Shown here piece by piece: positions 21,556 to 34,365 of a DNA stretch of 64,000 nucleotides (positions are counted from its first letter, which is position 1; every line of letters begins with the position of its first letter). Source of the stretch: Dipteris shenzhenensis. Taxonomy: Eukaryota > Polypodiophyta > Polypodiopsida > Gleicheniales. The notes under the pieces were generated by a model. It ran no database searches and was not told the origin of the DNA. It worked only from the letters and a program-made list of their open reading frames with translations. The translations under genes and the position numbers were made by a program. The DNA is taken from NCBI GenBank assembly GCA_047967505.1, contig CM106538.1; one strand, given 5' to 3'.

Positions 21556-23726
21556 TTGAAGACCACATCATGGCTACGTATGATCTTCTTTGCTTCTGGA
21601 TCCCAGAGACGATAGCCCATCGCTCCACTTTCACCATAACCTAGAAAGATGCATTTCCTAGACTTAGGATCTAGCTTCTTTCGAAGCTCTTTTGGCACAT
21701 GTGCATATGCCTCACACCCAAATATACGCAAATGAGAGTAAGAGGGCTTCTTGCCATTCCATGCCTCTTCAGGAATACCACCATCCAAACTCTTACTAGG
21801 TGATCTATTGATCACATGCACTGCAGTCTTCATTGCCTCAGCCCAAAAACCACTAGAAAGACTTGCATTGGAAAGCATGCATTGCAACCTTTCTTGAATG
21901 GTACGGTTCATCTTTTCTGCAACTGGATTTTGCTCTGGAGTACGAGGGGATGTGAGCTCCCTCTTAATCCCACGTGTATCACAGAAATGCTGAAAGTCAT
22001 GAGAGAGATACTCTCCACCATTGTTAGTCCATAGGCATTTAAGCGTTCTACCTGACTGATTCTCAACCAAGGCCAGCCATTTCTGAAATACCTGGAACAC
22101 ATCACTCTTCTGAGCTATAGCGTAAGCCCACACTTTCCTAGTTGCATCATCAATGAATGTCACATAGTATTCAGCCCCGCCTAATGACCGTGTAGGCATG
22201 GGACCACATACATCTGAATGCACCAAATCAAGCTTTTCAAACTCTTTCTTTCCCCTTCTTTTATGGGCTGATTTAGTCTGCTTCCCATAGAGACAATGCT
22301 CACAAAATTCAAAATCAGAGAAACTCAAATGCGGTACATAACCCAAACGGCATAAGAGTTTCATTCCATTCTGGCTCATGTGCCCCAACCTGCAATGCCA
22401 CAAAGAAGTGCTTGGCTGCTCGGTTATTGCAACAACATGATCAAATACCCCTGACACATGTAAGGGATATAAAGTCCCACACTTGGCACCCCTGGCCAAA
22501 AGCATAGAGCCCTTCTGAATTTTCCAAATCTGAAAGCCAAAAGTGGTGTGAAAACTAGCATCATCTAGTTGACCCACTGAAATAAGACTCTTGGTCAGCT
22601 TAGGCACATGTCTCACATGTTTCAAAACAAATGCAGACCCATTTGCAAAAGAAAACTTTATGTCACCTACTCCCACTATGTCACATGCATAGTCATTTCC
22701 AAGATGCACACAACCTGTCTTTCCACTATCATAAGTGGAGAACCATTCCCTATGGGGAGTAACATGGAATGAAGCACCAGAATCCAAAATCCAATCCTGG
22801 GAATATGCATCATCTGAAGTGGTAAGCAACTCTGCAGATAAAGTAGACATGAAGAGAACATCATTGTCACTATCATATGTGACTGCATTGATCTCCTCAA
22901 TCTTCACTTTTCCTTTGTCCTCCCTTGGACTCTCTTCATTTTTATTTGCACCCCAATTTGCATTCTTTTTCTTATCCTTTTGCTCTCTTTTCAGCTTGTA
23001 GCAATCCTTTTTCATATGGCCCTTCTTGCCACAGTGGTAACACTCAATGTTTCATGCCCTGGATTTGCTATGAGACTTCCCTCTTTCTTGGGACTTCCCC
23101 CTTTGCACATTTAAGGCTGCATCCTGCTTGTTGCCATCCATAGACTTCCGTCTAATCTCCTCGGCCAACAAGCTACCCACAACATCATCAAATTTCAGTA
23201 CTCCACCAGGTGCAGAGTTACTGACAGCTGTTCGGAAGGTATCCCATGAGGATGGCAATGAACATAAGAGAAATATTGCCTTAGTCTCCGCATCAAAATT
23301 CATTTTCTGAGCCTGAAGCTGGCTGAAAATAATATTGAATTCATTCAAGTGAGAAGCAATGGAGACCCCTTCCTTCATTTGCAGCTCAAACAATCTCTTC
23401 ATGAGGTAAACTTTATTAGAGGCAGTTTCCTTCTCATAAGTGGCACACAGTTTCTTCCACAAATCTTCCGTAGTCTGCTCATTTACTACTGTGAAATAAA
23501 CTGACTCTGCAAGATGAAGTGTAATAGTAGACTTTGCTAATGCATCCAACTCATTCCAATCATCCTCAGACATATTTGCAGGCTTAGCTTCAATCCCTGC
23601 CAAGGGTTTAATCTGCTTCTTTTGAATAAGCACATCCCTTATTTGTTCTTTCCACAAAGAAAAGTTTGTCCCATCAAACTTTTTAATGCTGGAAAACTCC
23701 TTTTCAGACGTGGAAGAGGATGCCAT
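21556..23726 (-). pseudogene. gag-pol: Family C copia Gag-PR-IN (inner, inverted copy)
   Basis: Begins MASSSTSEKEFSSIKKFDG at 23726. One frame runs through Gag, the zinc knuckle CYHCGKKGHMKKDC (about 23037-22996), protease DSGASFHVTP, GAG-pre-integrase WHCRLGHMSQNG and integrase, broken only by a TGA at 23052-23054. The second catalytic integrase Asp is replaced by Asn (LWTNNGGEY; the outer copy has TDN). The first Asp (HSDVCGP) and the Glu (AEKMNRT) remain. The frame ends at SHDVVFNE, where it is fused to outer Gag sequence; RT, RNase H and the 3' LTR of this copy are deleted. Confidence 0.9.
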
Positions 23727-24472
23727 GATGCAAATGAAACAAAAATCCCAAATGCTAGTGCCTGCAAGAGAGAATCACACCAAATACTAGGTGCACCCAA
23801 ATGTGTATGCCACAATAGAGTGAAATATCACCAAAATTCAAAGCTCAAAGCATCAAAAGATGCATCTGACTCATGTGCATATACTATGCATCCATATGAG
23901 CAAATCTGGCCCAAAAGAAAATGCCAATAAGTGCCAAATGACTCAAGCATAAACACCGTCCACTAGCATATGCATCAATAATATCTCATCCAAGAGAGCA
24001 TAGCACTATCAGTGCATCACCTACAATGTGTCAAAGCTGTCCCTCAGCTTAAAATAGCATCCATGTGCAAAGCGTCCATAAAAATAGCATCCCACAAGGC
24101 AATTTGGGCCTATCAGCGCATCCAATAAGGACCGCAATGCATCCAAATGGCCTATAAATCATCCACTGCAACCCAATGCACACCACGAATGAGCGCACAC
24201 TGCTCAAACAGCAACCAGAGTGATCTGCATAAGGTATGCTCAAGAAATCATAGTCCCACGGTAATGAGCGCTACTGAAAATAGAACCTGAGATGCCTCAA
24301 AACATGGGCGCCATTGCATAATCGGAATCAACAAGAAAATCTGCAAATATCTCTCTTCTGCCAGACTCCAAAATCCCAACCAGTGGTCTCAATCACTGGG
24401 TCCAACACACGGACTGAAAAACGTTTTTGGAAACAGAGCTATCTGTAAACTCCACCGGAGTGCGAATGATGA
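23727..24472 (-). other. 5' leader of inner family C copy, up to the inversion breakpoint
   Basis: Reverse complement of the family C leader, running away from the inner gag. It stops at ...GATGA (24472), exactly where the leader in the outer copy has TCATCATC. Confidence 0.8.
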
Positions 24473-24567
24473 CCTGTCTTTCCACTGTCATAAGTGGAGA
24501 ACCATTCCCTATTGGGAGTAACATGGAATGAAGCACCAATATCCAAAATCCAATCTTGGGAATATGC

Positions 24568-24740
24568 TGTGGGGGTTAAAGGTCACTGTGCCTTTACCCC
24601 GGTTATGTACAATACTCAAACACATATATAAATGAATGAAAAAGAAGATTAGGGTGGTTATGCACCCACCAAAACTTGTGTGGCTCTCTGTTTCTCTCTC
24701 TCTCCTTCTTCCGTTCTTGCTTCCGTTGAGAGCACTCTCA
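24568..24740 (+). repeat. Complete family C LTR (173 bp)
   Basis: TGTGGGGGTTAAAGG...GAGCACTCTCA, with the primer site at 24743-24754. It abuts the protease codons for AYSQDWIL, read in reverse, at 24567, as expected of an integration junction inside another element. Orientation is now plus because of the inversion. Confidence 0.9.
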
Positions 24741-24742
24741 AC

Positions 24743-24754
24743 TGGTATCAGAGC
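24743..24754 (+). other. Primer binding site, family C
   Basis: TGGTATCAGAGC, two bases (AC) after the LTR end. Complementary to tRNA-iMet. Confidence 0.9.
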
Positions 24755-25221
24755 CCGGGTGATCTAGCTGAGCGTGCGTGAATGCTTGGAAGCTCAGCAG
24801 CTTTGTGGGAGGAAGGAGAAGCTCTGTGGGAAGCTTTGTGTGTGACTTTACTTGCATCCAAGTGTGCAGAGACCTTGGAGAAACCTTTGGAAAAGTCACT
24901 TTGGCTTTGCGAAGTGGTTTTGAGAGCCTGTTAAGAGCTTTCAAAGAAAAAGTCGTTTTTTGAGCTTTTCCCTGTTCCGTTCGATGACAGAGACACTGTA
25001 TTGACTTGTAGAGGCAATTATTGCTTGCTTTTGGTGTCCACATTACTTCAGGAGCTTGGAAACACCTTCATTCTTGAATCCGGGATCATTTCATTGGATT
25101 TCTGACTCACTGTGTCAGTTCCTGCGTTTTTTACCCGGGTGTTGGAACTCAAGTTTGGAGCAACCATTTGCAGATCTGTCAGTTCCGGTGGACTCAGGAG
25201 GTTCTAAAACTTCTATGTTGC

Positions 25222-27889
25222 TGTGTGCATCTTGGAAATGACTATGCATATGACATAGTGGGAGTAGGTGACATAAAGTGTTCTTTTGCAAATGGGTCTG
25301 CATTTATTTTGAAAGATGTGAGACATGTGCCTAAGTTGACCAAGAGTCTTATTTCAGTGGGTCAGCTAGATGATGATGGTTTTCACACCACTTTTGGCTT
25401 TTAGAGTTGGAAAATTCAAAAGGGCTCTATGCTTTTGGCCAGGGGTGACAAGTGTGGGACTTTATATCCCTTACATGTATCAAGGGTATTTGATCATGTT
25501 GTTGTAATAACCGAGCAGTCAAGCACTTCTTTCTGGCATTGCAGGTTGGGGCACATGAGCCAGAATCGAATGAAACTCTTATGCCGTTTGGGTTATGTAC
25601 CGCATTTGAGTTTCTCTGATTTTGAATTTTGTGAGCACTGTCTCTATGAGAAGCAAACTAAATCATCCCATAAAAGAAGGGGAAAGAAAGAGTTTGAAAA
25701 GCTTGATTTGGTGCATTCAGATGTATGTGGTCCCATGCCTACACGGTCATTAGGTAGGGCTGAATACTACATGACATTCATTGATGATGCAACTAGGAAA
25801 GTGTGGGGTTATGCTATAGCTCAGAAGAGTGATGTGTTCCAGGTATTTCAGAAATGGCTGGCCTTGGTTGAGAATCAGTCAAGTAGAATGCTTAAATGCC
25901 TACGGACTGACAATAGTGGAGAGTATCTCTCATGACTTTCAGCATTTTTGTGATACACATGGGATTAAGAGGGAGCTCACATCCCCTCGTACGCTAGAGA
26001 AAAATCCAATTGCAGAAAAGATGAACCGTACCATTCAAGAAAAATTGCAATGCATGATTTCCAATGCAAGTCTTTCTAGTGGTTTTTGGGCTGAGGCAAT
26101 GAAGACTGCAGTGCATGTGATCAATAGATCACCTAGTAAGAGTTTGGATGGTGGTATTCCTGAAGAGGCATGGAGTGGCAAGAAGCCCTCTTACTCTCAT
26201 TTGCATATATTTGGGTGTGAGGCATATGCACATGTGCTAAAAGAGCTTCGAAAGAAGCTAGATCCTAAGTCTAGGAAATGCATCTTTTTGGGTTATGGTG
26301 AAAGTGGAGAGATGGGCTATCGTCTTTGGGATCGAGAAGCAAAGAAGATCATATGCAGCCATGATGTAGTCTTCAATGAGAAGAAGATGCATAAGGCACC
26401 CATGAGGGATGTGGAAATAAGGAGAATCACTTTCCAAGATGTGAATCCACCTACATATGTTGATAGACAACAAGCTGTCCATGCACCAAATGTGCAAGGA
26501 ATGGTACCACCAAATACTCCCACAGGTATACAATTAAGGGTAGATGATGGATCATCTATTGGTGGAAATGATGAGCCAAAACTAGTGGCATTAGAGGATA
26601 TGGAGCTTATGTAGATGGATGTCAAGATAGCCTTCTTGCATGGGGATTTGCATGGTGCAGCTGGAAGGCTTTGAAGAAAAGGGCAAAGAGCATTTAGTCA
26701 AGCTGAAGATAGAAGGATTTTTTTTATTTCTAAAATTTATAGAAATAAATATACATAAGGGATTATTTAAAATAGTTTTGGAAAAAATTTACAGATTTGT
26801 ATAGAAAAGGGGTACATTTTATTAATGAAATTTTTTACAGATAAGGGACTTTAAATATAGGCCTTGAACGCACGTGATATAGAGGGTTTATACATAGTGA
26901 CCCCCCTGAGTGATAATCTTGGCACTATATGTGGATGATATGCTATTGGCTAGCAAGAATACTTATGAGCTAGACGCATTAAAGTCCAAGTTGCATGAGG
27001 CCTTTGATATGAAGGATTTGGGACCTGAGGTCATATTCTTGGTATGCGCATCACGCGTGATCGGAGTAGGAAACTCCTTTGGCTTTCACAAAAAGAGTAT
27101 GTTACAAAAGTATTACAGCATTTCAATATGGAGGAAGGGAAGGGAATGAGTACTCCATTTCCTCCATATGTGAAACTGAGTCATACAGATAATCCCAAAT
27201 CAGATGAGGAAAGGGCCATGATGGCCAAGGTTCCTTATGCATCAGCCGTTGGGATTCTTATGTACTATGCTATGATAGCTACTAGACCAGACATTGCATT
27301 TGCAGTGAGAGTTGTTGGCCGGTATATGGCTAATCCAAGAAAGAGGCATTGGGAGGTAGTTAAGTGCATCATGAGGTACATGAAGGGTACCAAGGAGATG
27401 TGCATCTGCTTTGGTAGAGGAGACATGTGTGTACTTGGGTACATAGATTCAGACTATATAGGGCATGTGGATAGTAGGAGATCCACTTCTGGTTACGTGT
27501 TCATCTTTGTAGGTGGTGCAGTGTCGTGGATGTCTCATGCACAGAAGTGCGTTGCTTTGTCTACCACAGAGGCTGAGTATGTTGCAGCCACAGAGGGTTG
27601 CAAGGAGGCTATATGGCTTGATCGGCTAGTGGGAGATTTGGGGATTCATACAGGTGTACCAACATTGCATAGTGATTCCATGAGTGCTATTCAGCTAGCA
27701 CGGAATCCGGTTTTTCATGCAAAGACCAAACACATTGAGGTCAGGTACCATTTCATCAGGGAGATACTTGAGGACAAGCGCATAGAGCTTGTCAAGGTTC
27801 ATACTGATGATAACCCTATAGATATGCTGATGAAGAGTCTACCTAGTCAGTGGTTTGAGTATTGTCATGTATTGATGGGCATTGGATAG
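25222..27889 (+). pseudogene. pol: Family C copia PR-IN-RT-RNase H (outer copy)
   Basis: Continues protease (CVHLGNDYAYDIVGVGD), then pre-integrase WHCRLGHMSQNR and integrase HSDVCGP, RTDNSGEY and AEKMNRT. Breaks: TAG at 25402-25404 (inner copy has CAG), a 2-bp loss near 25932 (CTCTCT to CTCT), and deletion of the first half of RT, so that MELM* is followed by MDVKIAFLHGDL near 26613. An R1 insertion at about 26719-26905 precedes the catalytic YVDD (ALYVDDMLLAS), and a frameshift follows at about 27035. From 27044 the RT end and RNase H are open (RRSTSGYVF, ALSTTEAEYVAA, DSMSAI, TKHIEVRYHF) to the stop at 27887-27889. Confidence 0.92.
26719..26905 (+). repeat. Dispersed repeat R1, copy 2, inserted in family C RT
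   Basis: Sits between KLKIEG and IILALYVDD, where a copia RT should continue without a break. Shares with the 5950-6175 copy the ordered blocks ending in TAGGCCTTGAACGCACG, AGGGTTTATACATAGTGACC and CCCCTGAG. AT-rich; no coding potential. The exact ends are uncertain by a few bases. Confidence 0.7.
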
Positions 27890-27953
27890 TATGCTCACTA
27901 GTTGTTCTCCCTTAAAGTGTATTGATGGGCACATTGTCCTTTAAGTGGGAGGT

Positions 27954-28123
27954 TGTGGGGGTTAAAGGTCACTGTGCCTTTACCCCGGTTATGTACAATA
28001 CTCAAACACATATATAAATGAATGAAAAAGAAGATTAGGATATTCTGCACCCACCAAAACTTGTGTGACTCTCTGTTTCTCTCTCTCCCTCTTCCATTCT
28101 TGCTTCTGTTGAGAGCATTCTCA
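27954..28123 (+). repeat. 3' LTR of outer family C copy (170 bp)
   Basis: TGTGGGGGTTAAAGG...GAGCATTCTCA, preceded by the purine tract AAGTGGGAGGT (27942-27952). It joins directly to family D RNase H sequence in the opposite orientation at 28124. Confidence 0.9.
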
Positions 28124-31100
28124 GGTAGTGTACCTCAATATGCTTAGTTCTAGCATAATAAACTGGATTACTTGCCAACTACACTTGCCAACTACACACT
28201 ACTCATGTTATCACAATAAAGTCTGACTGGTTTTTCCACATGCAGTCCCAAATCCTGCAAAAGCTTCTGAAGCCAAGCGATCCCACATGCAGCCAATGCT
28301 GTACCTCTGTACTCTGCTTCTATACTAGACAACGCCACTGTGGGTTTCTTTTTACTACTGCAACTCACCACTGCACTACCAAGGTTGAATGCATAACCAC
28401 TAATGGATCTCCTGTCATGGGCACATCCTACCCAATCTGCATCTATGTATCCAACCAGTTCTATATCCTTTCCATACTCATAAAAGAGTCCATACTGATA
28501 TGTTTCCTTGACATAGCACATAATCCTCCTCACTACATCCAAGTGAGGCTTCCATGGCTTTAGTATAAACTGACTAATGAGTCCCTTAGCATATATTAAA
28601 TTAGGCTTGGTAATAGTCAGATAAATCAAGCTTCCAACCATCTGCCTATACATGGTACCGTCATCAATCTCAGCTCCACAATCAGCCATCATCTTCAGGT
28701 TTTGATCCAAGGGATATCCATTGGTTTGCAATCCTTCATGCCCAAGGCATACTACCTCTGCATAAGCCAAATGCAATCAGGTGTTCTCAGCACCTCTCTA
28801 CCAAGAAAGAACTTCAAGTCCCCTAGATCCTTCATATCAAACTCCGTTTTCAGCTTTCTCTTAATTTCAGCAATGCCATCATCATCACTACTAGTCAGAA
28901 TCAAATCATCAACATAAATCACCAACACGGCTGAAAGTTTTCTCATAATCTAGCCCATACTACTGTGCATCCCTTTGGTAACTAGCCTTACTTTATATCT
29001 TTCCACTGATCCATCAGACTTGCATTTTACTTTGTAGACCCATTTGTAACCAATAGGATTCTTGCCTTTAGGCAACTCCACCAAGTCCCAAGTCTGATTA
29101 CTGGCAAGGGCACCCATCTCCTCATCCATGGCATTCCACCAATGACCATGTTGCACAACCTTACCAAAGATAGTTGGCTCAGTATGTCCCATAACTTTTA
29201 TCATATATATGCATAATGCCGAGTAGGATAACCACTATAAGTTAACCTGTCAATAGGATACCTGACTCTCTATGACCTTCTCACTAGAGTGCCTGACTCT
29301 CCTCGTTCATGAGGAGGTATGTACCTACTTCCCTTAACTCCAGGTGTAGACACAGATGGTATACCTAGCTCACTATCCAAATTGTCACTACATGGCGAAT
29401 CATAGCCACAATTTTATGGTGGCCCAGGGACATCATTTTTAGCTTGCAAAAACACCTCAACAACCTTGGAAATTGTGTAACCTACCAGGATTCACTGTAG
29501 TAGAACTAGTAGATGTAGGCCCAGATATGGATGTACTAATTTGCTGATTTTTATCATATGTATGACTTGTAGATGCATCATTTGGAATAGCCACTTTCGG
29601 CTTGCCATACCAAGATTCCAGCTCATTAAAAACAACATCCTGACTCACCATAGTCTTCTTGGTCAATGGGTTGTAGCATTTGTAACCCTTCTGGTTCTGT
29701 GCATAGCCAATAAACACACATATTTCAGCTTTGGGATCCAACTTCCGTCTCTTTTCATCTGATATGTGCACATATGCCAAACTACCAAACACTTTTAAAT
29801 GATTGACATCAGGCTTCTGTCGATACAATTTCTCATATGGTGTGAGCATATGAATGCCAACAATAGGAGTGCGATTCAGCACATACATTGCAGTTGCAAG
29901 TGCTTCTGCCCAATAATAATCAGGTAACTTCTTTTCATTCAACATGGCTCCACCACACGAACCAATCACCCCATTCTTATGTTCAACCACTCCATTTTGC
30001 TCTGGTGTATATGGGCATGTAAGCTCCCATCTAATTCCATGATAGGCCAAGAAGTCATCAAATTCATTTGACATATATTCACCTCCATTATGTGATCTCA
30101 AGCATGTGATATATGACCCAAACTCCTTTTTAACATGTTGCTTGAAATGCTTGAAGGTAGGCAGGACCTCATCCTTATGTTTGAAAAAATACAACCATGT
30201 ATACTGGCTGAAATCATCAATAAATGTGACATAATCTGATGAACCTCCCATTGAGATAGTGTGTATGGGACCCCAAACATTAGAGTGAATCAACTGCAAA
30301 GGTTGACTACTCTCCCATAGATGCTTAGTGAATGGCAACCTTGATTGTTTTCGAAACTGGCATGTAGAACAAACATGCTCTAAAGTAGTATACTTGAACT
30401 TTGGTAGGCCAACAACAATGCCTTTATGCTGCATATTTTTCAGCTTCTGAATATTAATATGACCAATGCGTTTGTGCCAAATTTCCAAATCAGAGACAAC
30501 ACCCGTACCATGGGTAAATATGGTAGCCTATAGTTCTGGCATGCCTACATCTAAAGTAAACATTCTTTCTTACCTTTTCCCTTTCGCAATCAACTTGCAG
30601 CCATTACCAAACTCCTCAATGAAGCATCCATCCTTATTAAACCAGACTTGCAACTTCTGCTCAACCATTTGTCCAACAGACAACAAAATCTTACTAATCA
30701 AAGGCACATGCAACACTTCACATAGCTTCTAGGTCTGACCATCATGCATCACCAGAGTTGTAACATCCTTGTGTGTAATGTCATGCTGTGTATCATCTCC
30801 TATGCAAACATAACCATGCACACCAGGAGTCATCTCATCAAACCACTCTCCATGTGGTGTCATGTGATTAGATGCTGTTGAATCAATATACCATATATCA
30901 TCCAAGCCACCATCAGTAGGCTTATGATCCTACACATGCATCATAGCAAATAGCTAATCTGAGGATGTCTCATGCGCATGACTAGAAGAGGCAAAATGAC
31001 CATGTTGATTTGCCTTTCCTATTTGATTTGCTTGCTTCTTGAAATAGTCTCTAGCAATATGGCCAACCTTGCCATAGTAATGACATGTCTTATCACTATT

Positions 31101-31939
31101 AGGATTATGCACTGTTTGTTGCCGTTACTACCAAGTACCTCTACCATGAGAAGCACCTCTCCCCCTACCTCTAAAGGCTCCACCTCGTCTTTGAGGTAAC
31201 TGACTAGGGTTTTTAGGGACATGCTTGCCATCACCTCTACCATGAAATGAACCGCTGTGTCATCCACCATAGCCTCTCTGATCAGAGTAGAACACTGCAT
31301 CACTATTCCTTGAGCTACTGCCATTGGTATTTAGCCCAAGCTTCACTTCCTCATGGATCAAAAGAGCAACCAGCTCATTAAAATCTAGCATATTTTGCCT
31401 CACAAAAATAAAAGTGTCAAATGACTTATATTCAAGACCAAGTCCATTCAGAGTGACTGCAACCATGTCATCATCATCCACAGGAGCATCAATAAAGGCC
31501 AATTGATCAGCTATAGTTTTGATATAAGTCACATATTCTTGTATTGTTCTACCCCGCCTTAACATATTGTTGAACTTTTGCTTCAGCTGAATTTTCTCGG
31601 CACTTGTAGTTGTGCCATAATATCTTGTCAAGATATCCCACAGATTCTTGGGAGACTTGCAGTTCATAATTTACATAACCATGGCATCTAAAATAGATAT
31701 TCAAAACCAATGAAGTACCCTTCGTGCTCTTTCTAGGCAAGCTTTATGATTCTTAACTTGTTCTGCAGTAGAATTTCTTTCAGCAAATTAGGCTCTTTCT
31801 CATCACCTATAACCAAATCCCAATAACCTTTTCCAGTCAGGAAATTTTCCATTCAAAACTTCCAAATGGCATAATTATTTTGATCCAACTTCTCTCCAAC
31901 AATCTCTGTAATGTTGTCACTTCCACTAGCATTAGCCAT
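28124..31939 (-). pseudogene. gag-pol: Family D Ty1/copia Gag-Pol remnant
   Basis: Gag starts MANASGSDNITEIVGEKLDQNN at 31939 and carries many stops. An RG-rich stretch lies near 31130-31250. The integrase block (30488-29457) is the best preserved: WHKRIGHINIQKL, then VTFIDDFSQYTW, RSHNGGEY (catalytic Asp now His) and PEQNGVVE. RT survives in two pieces (29204-28950; YVDDLIL near 28915), then RNase H to 28192 (DADWVGC, ALSSIEAEYRG, CDNMSSV). It is cut within RNase H by the family C 3' LTR at 28124. A better preserved copy of this 3' end lies at 63385-64000. Confidence 0.9.
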
Positions 31940-32340
31940 GGTTTCCAACAGTAGATTTCTGTAACTTTTGGCTGTTTTGCACAGTCAATAACTTCCACAC
32001 GTTACCTCAGATGCAAAAACTATCAACTAACAAATTGTAGCCAATCCACAGCCCTACGACTTTCCAGTTTAGTGTAGGTCCAAATTCTGTAAGGTTTCAC
32101 TATTATTTGTTGCTAAAAATAGGCACTTGCACACTTTTGACAGCAGTCCGAAAACTTCCAGTTACTAGTTCAATGGATTAACTAGACTCAAAATGCCACT
32201 TTGCTACTATCACTGGCAAGGCATAGCATCTGTCAAGCTACTTGACACTAACATCCAACCATTGGGCATCCAAATACCATCACATATATCCATGAACATT
32301 GCAATATCATGCCTGCAACTTAGGACAAAACCACAACTCC
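31940..32340 (-). other. Probable 5' leader of family D copy
   Basis: Non-coding sequence upstream of the Gag start on the minus strand. No TGGTATCAGAGC primer site or LTR is found, so the 5' end of the element appears lost where gypsy sequence begins. Confidence 0.5.
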
Positions 32341-34060
32341 ATTAGAGGTATCACAATCGGTAAGGTCTTCTAGTATGGAGCCTACCAAGAAGGAGAACAA
32401 TGAGCCCAAAGGATTGGATATGAGTGAGTTGGCCTAGAATCTACTGAATCAACTGGGCTAGTAGTGGAAGTTAGGGACCTCCAAGGAGACATTGAGTAAC
32501 CCCCCTTTGTTTCCAAGGAGAGACAACGTGTGGTGTGGGGTATGCAATGACAATCATCCCTCCAATGAGTGCCCTTGCATTAGGGCAAGGAAAGCACTCT
32601 AGTGCATACAATGCTATAGATGGGAAAACTACGACACCTCCAATTTCCGATTCCTGAGGGTCCTTCCCTAACCAATGTATGAAGTGAGACCCCCACTAGC
32701 CTTAACGGATGCACCCAACCGTATGAATGCACAAGGTGTCCCTTTATCCAAATCAAGGCATTATAGGGTACAACAGGCTCCCTTAATGTCATGCTTTAAG
32801 TGACAGGGGCCACATTTTTTCAATGAAGGACCCTATAGGGATATTACCTCGGTAGTTCCACCCATGACAAGACCTATGCCCTTGTGTGCTAGTTGCGGAG
32901 TAGAGCATTTATTCAAGGTTTGCCCCTTGAGAAGACCAATGACTCCAACCACCCTGCCTAAGAGCGCTATCATTAATTTGTTAAGTATTAAATAGGGTCA
33001 AGTAGCAAAAGTACCCTTGAAGTTCATCACAAGGATACAGGCCAAAGCCATAGGTAGGGAAATGAAGAAGCAAGCAAGGAAGGATAAAGTGCCCCTGCCA
33101 CAAAACCTCGAGGCATCCCGACCCCATAGAATAGGTCCAATGAGGAGACAACCACCCTTGCCACCTCCTCTATTTCCAGCCAACCCCCCTCCCAAGATGA
33201 CCCAAGTATGCCTCCATACCCGAATGTAAACAAGCTAGTGCGGGCTCAAGGCCTCACAACTCTGCCTCAATATAAGGAAACCTGTCTAGAACCAATCATG
33301 GAAAAAAAGCACGTAATAGACACTCAAAACTTGGTATGGGAATGCCAAGAGAAGTTCAAGCATAGGGTCAAGGCTAGCAAAGGGTCAGATACCATCTACC
33401 CATACCACTTGACAACTCACCAAGGAGCAAAGGCACTTAGGGTGCGCGAAAGGGTGAAAGAAGAGGAATGATAATCAGAGGCTCCAGACTTGATGCAGCA
33501 AATGTTCCTAGAGGACCCCATATTATAGAACCTAGAAGAAGAAGGAGACATTTACGGTCTCGAGGATGTGCTATTAGTAGGTGGGGAGACCTCTCAAGAA
33601 CCACATGATAGCATTGGGTTGGTAGCATTCCTCTCCACTGAGGTGAAGATGCCAATGGCCTCCTTATTAACAAGGAATCGTACCCCTTGGCGAGACCTCT
33701 TAAACTAGATGAATGGACAATTCCTGCCCCCAGGACCTACGATCCCCCAAGTTGACCAACCGCAGGAGGAAGGTCAAAGGTTACCCAAGGTCTCCATCAA
33801 TAAGCTGGGCCAATACTTTGAAGGTGATGATACTAATGTGGCCATCCCCATAACCTACCAGAACTAAAAGGTTGATGGCATCCTAGATGGGGGAGCAGGT
33901 GAGTGTCAACACCAAGGAATGCTGGGAGAGATGGGGAAAACCTTCTCTCGAGCAAACCCACTTGGTAGGGAAGTTAGCGGTGGAGCTATTGAACCCTTAG
34001 GAGTCCTCACCGCCATTAACATTAAGGTATTTGGCTTGACATGCCCCATTAGATTTGTAG

Positions 34061-34352
34061 TTATGTCCTTCACCTAGCAGGCTAGATATGAAGCCATCCT
34101 AGGTAGACCCTTCTTGCAAATGTCCAGACTTGTACATGATTGGCACACTTACAACATCTATTTGTTCCACAAGAAACAAATCATCTGAGTGGACTTGCAT
34201 ACATAGTTATGTACTTCACCTAGCAGGCTGGATATGAAGCCATCCTAGGTAGACCCTTCTTGCAAATGTCCAGACTTGTACATGATTGGCACACTTACAA
34301 CATCTATTTGTGCCACAAGAAACAAATCATCTGAGTGGACTTGCATACATAC
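34061..34352 (+). repeat. 146-bp tandem duplication within the gypsy protease region
   Basis: 34061-34206 and 34207-34352 are adjacent, head-to-tail and nearly identical (a few substitutions, such as GTCCTT/GTACTT and TGTTCC/TGTGCC). Both contain ILGRPFLQMSRLVHDWH. A local duplication after the element died, or a template-switch product. Confidence 0.95.
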
Positions 34353-34365
34353 AAGACCCACCCCT

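Larger units (their letters stand above)
24473..25221. other. 749-bp inverted segment containing a family C LTR
   Basis: Contents in plus order: a minus-strand protease fragment (24473-24567; DWILDIGASFHVTP), the LTR, primer site, and plus-strand leader up to CTATGTTGC. Flipping this segment joins the leader TATGTTGC to TCATCATT on the left, and the protease GACAGG to TGTGTGCATC on the right. Both are normal family C sequence, with one T missing at the right joint. The segment is therefore best explained as an inversion of the LTR end of the inner copy plus the adjoining outer protease. Confidence 0.8.

Noticed and set aside
28171-28198. Small duplication CTTGCCAACTACA in family D RNase H as a target-site duplication of the family C LTR
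   Set aside because: It lies about 50 bases from the LTR end at 28123, not next to it, so it is an unrelated 14-bp tandem duplication.
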